From positions 1-33,615 of the forward strand of contig JAUHWN010000029.1 of assembly GCA_030424665.1 (NCBI GenBank): a stretch of 33,615 bases of DNA. The letters are read 5' to 3'. Shown here in pieces: positions 33,528 to 33,615 of this stretch (positions within the stretch are counted from its first letter, which is position 1; every line of letters begins with the position of its first letter). The DNA comes from Bdellovibrionia bacterium. Its GTDB lineage: Bacteria > Bdellovibrionota > Bdellovibrionia > Bdellovibrionales > JAGQZY01. The translations under genes were made by a program, and so were the position numbers. The notes under the pieces were generated by a model. That model worked only from the letters and a program-made list of their open reading frames with translations. It made no database searches and had not been told where the DNA came from.

Positions 33528-33615
33528 TGAAAGGAACTTGGAAACAGGTTATCACGCTCATTTTTACAGGCTATATCGCTCTCAATGCCATCTTCGCTTT
33601 CCTTTATATGCTAAA
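33528..33615 (+). CDS. Start of a divergent membrane-protein gene, cut by window end
   Basis: An ATG at 33528 opens a frame to the window end, MKGTWKQVITLIFTGYIALN followed by a hydrophobic stretch ending near FLYML. A short basic N terminus and a transmembrane helix or signal anchor are visible. It lies 31 bases from the start of the MFS gene on the other strand. Only 29 codons are present, so the call rests on composition. Confidence 0.45.

Overview
The window (about 33.6 kb, GC in the mid-40s by eye) reads as a bacterial chromosome fragment with dense coding, short intergenic gaps and frequent TTG/GTG starts behind good Shine-Dalgarno sequences. Oligoribonuclease, an H1-like/SWIB nucleoid protein, a very large Ig-like repeat protein and a MotAB set apart from flagellar genes together suggest a Bdellovibrio/Bacteriovorax-like (Bdellovibrionota) or related delta-proteobacterial lineage. 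That placement is inference; there is no rRNA in the window to settle it. No tRNA, rRNA, CRISPR array, insertion sequence or prophage was seen.

Layout. 1-8185 (+): 3' part of a giant extracellular-type protein with at least five tandem repeats of about 117 residues and a LamG-like domain near the C terminus. 13591-8204 (-): a six-gene operon of PEGA/TPR lipoprotein, a FliF-FliG-like fusion membrane protein, an outer-membrane barrel candidate, MotA, MotB and a membrane-anchored helical-repeat protein. This looks like an ion-driven envelope machine built from flagellar motor parts. 13647-15541 (+): a FecR-like membrane protein and an unrecognised acidic membrane protein. 18138-15525 (-): RNase HI with a C-terminal hybrid-binding-like domain, then a HAMP/PP2C (RsbU-type) phosphatase. 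18282-18620 (+): a DUF4234-like small membrane protein. 20579-18649 (-): response regulator, TatD-family hydrolase and TcdA.

28414-21489 (-) is the most distinctive region: seven genes joined by short gaps or 4-base overlaps, encoding an SDR, a luciferase-like monooxygenase, a 2-aminomuconate-semialdehyde dehydrogenase (AmnC/ALDH8 type), the beta and alpha subunits of a 2-aminophenol 1,6-dioxygenase-like LigB enzyme, an asparaginase-II-like amidohydrolase and a 2-aminomuconate deaminase-like Rid protein. The core matches the upper 2-aminophenol meta-cleavage pathway (ring opening, semialdehyde oxidation, deamination). The usual lower-pathway genes (decarboxylase, hydratase, aldolase) are absent here, and three unusual genes are added. 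A small envelope protein follows directly.

28542-33615 is mostly housekeeping: Smr-domain protein and oligoribonuclease (+); then, on -, methionine aminopeptidase followed by S-adenosylhomocysteinase (whose promoter region carries a long dyad), a Lys/Ala-rich H1-like protein with SWIB domain, and an MFS transporter lacking its first helices. The first 88 bases of a divergent membrane-protein gene end the window.
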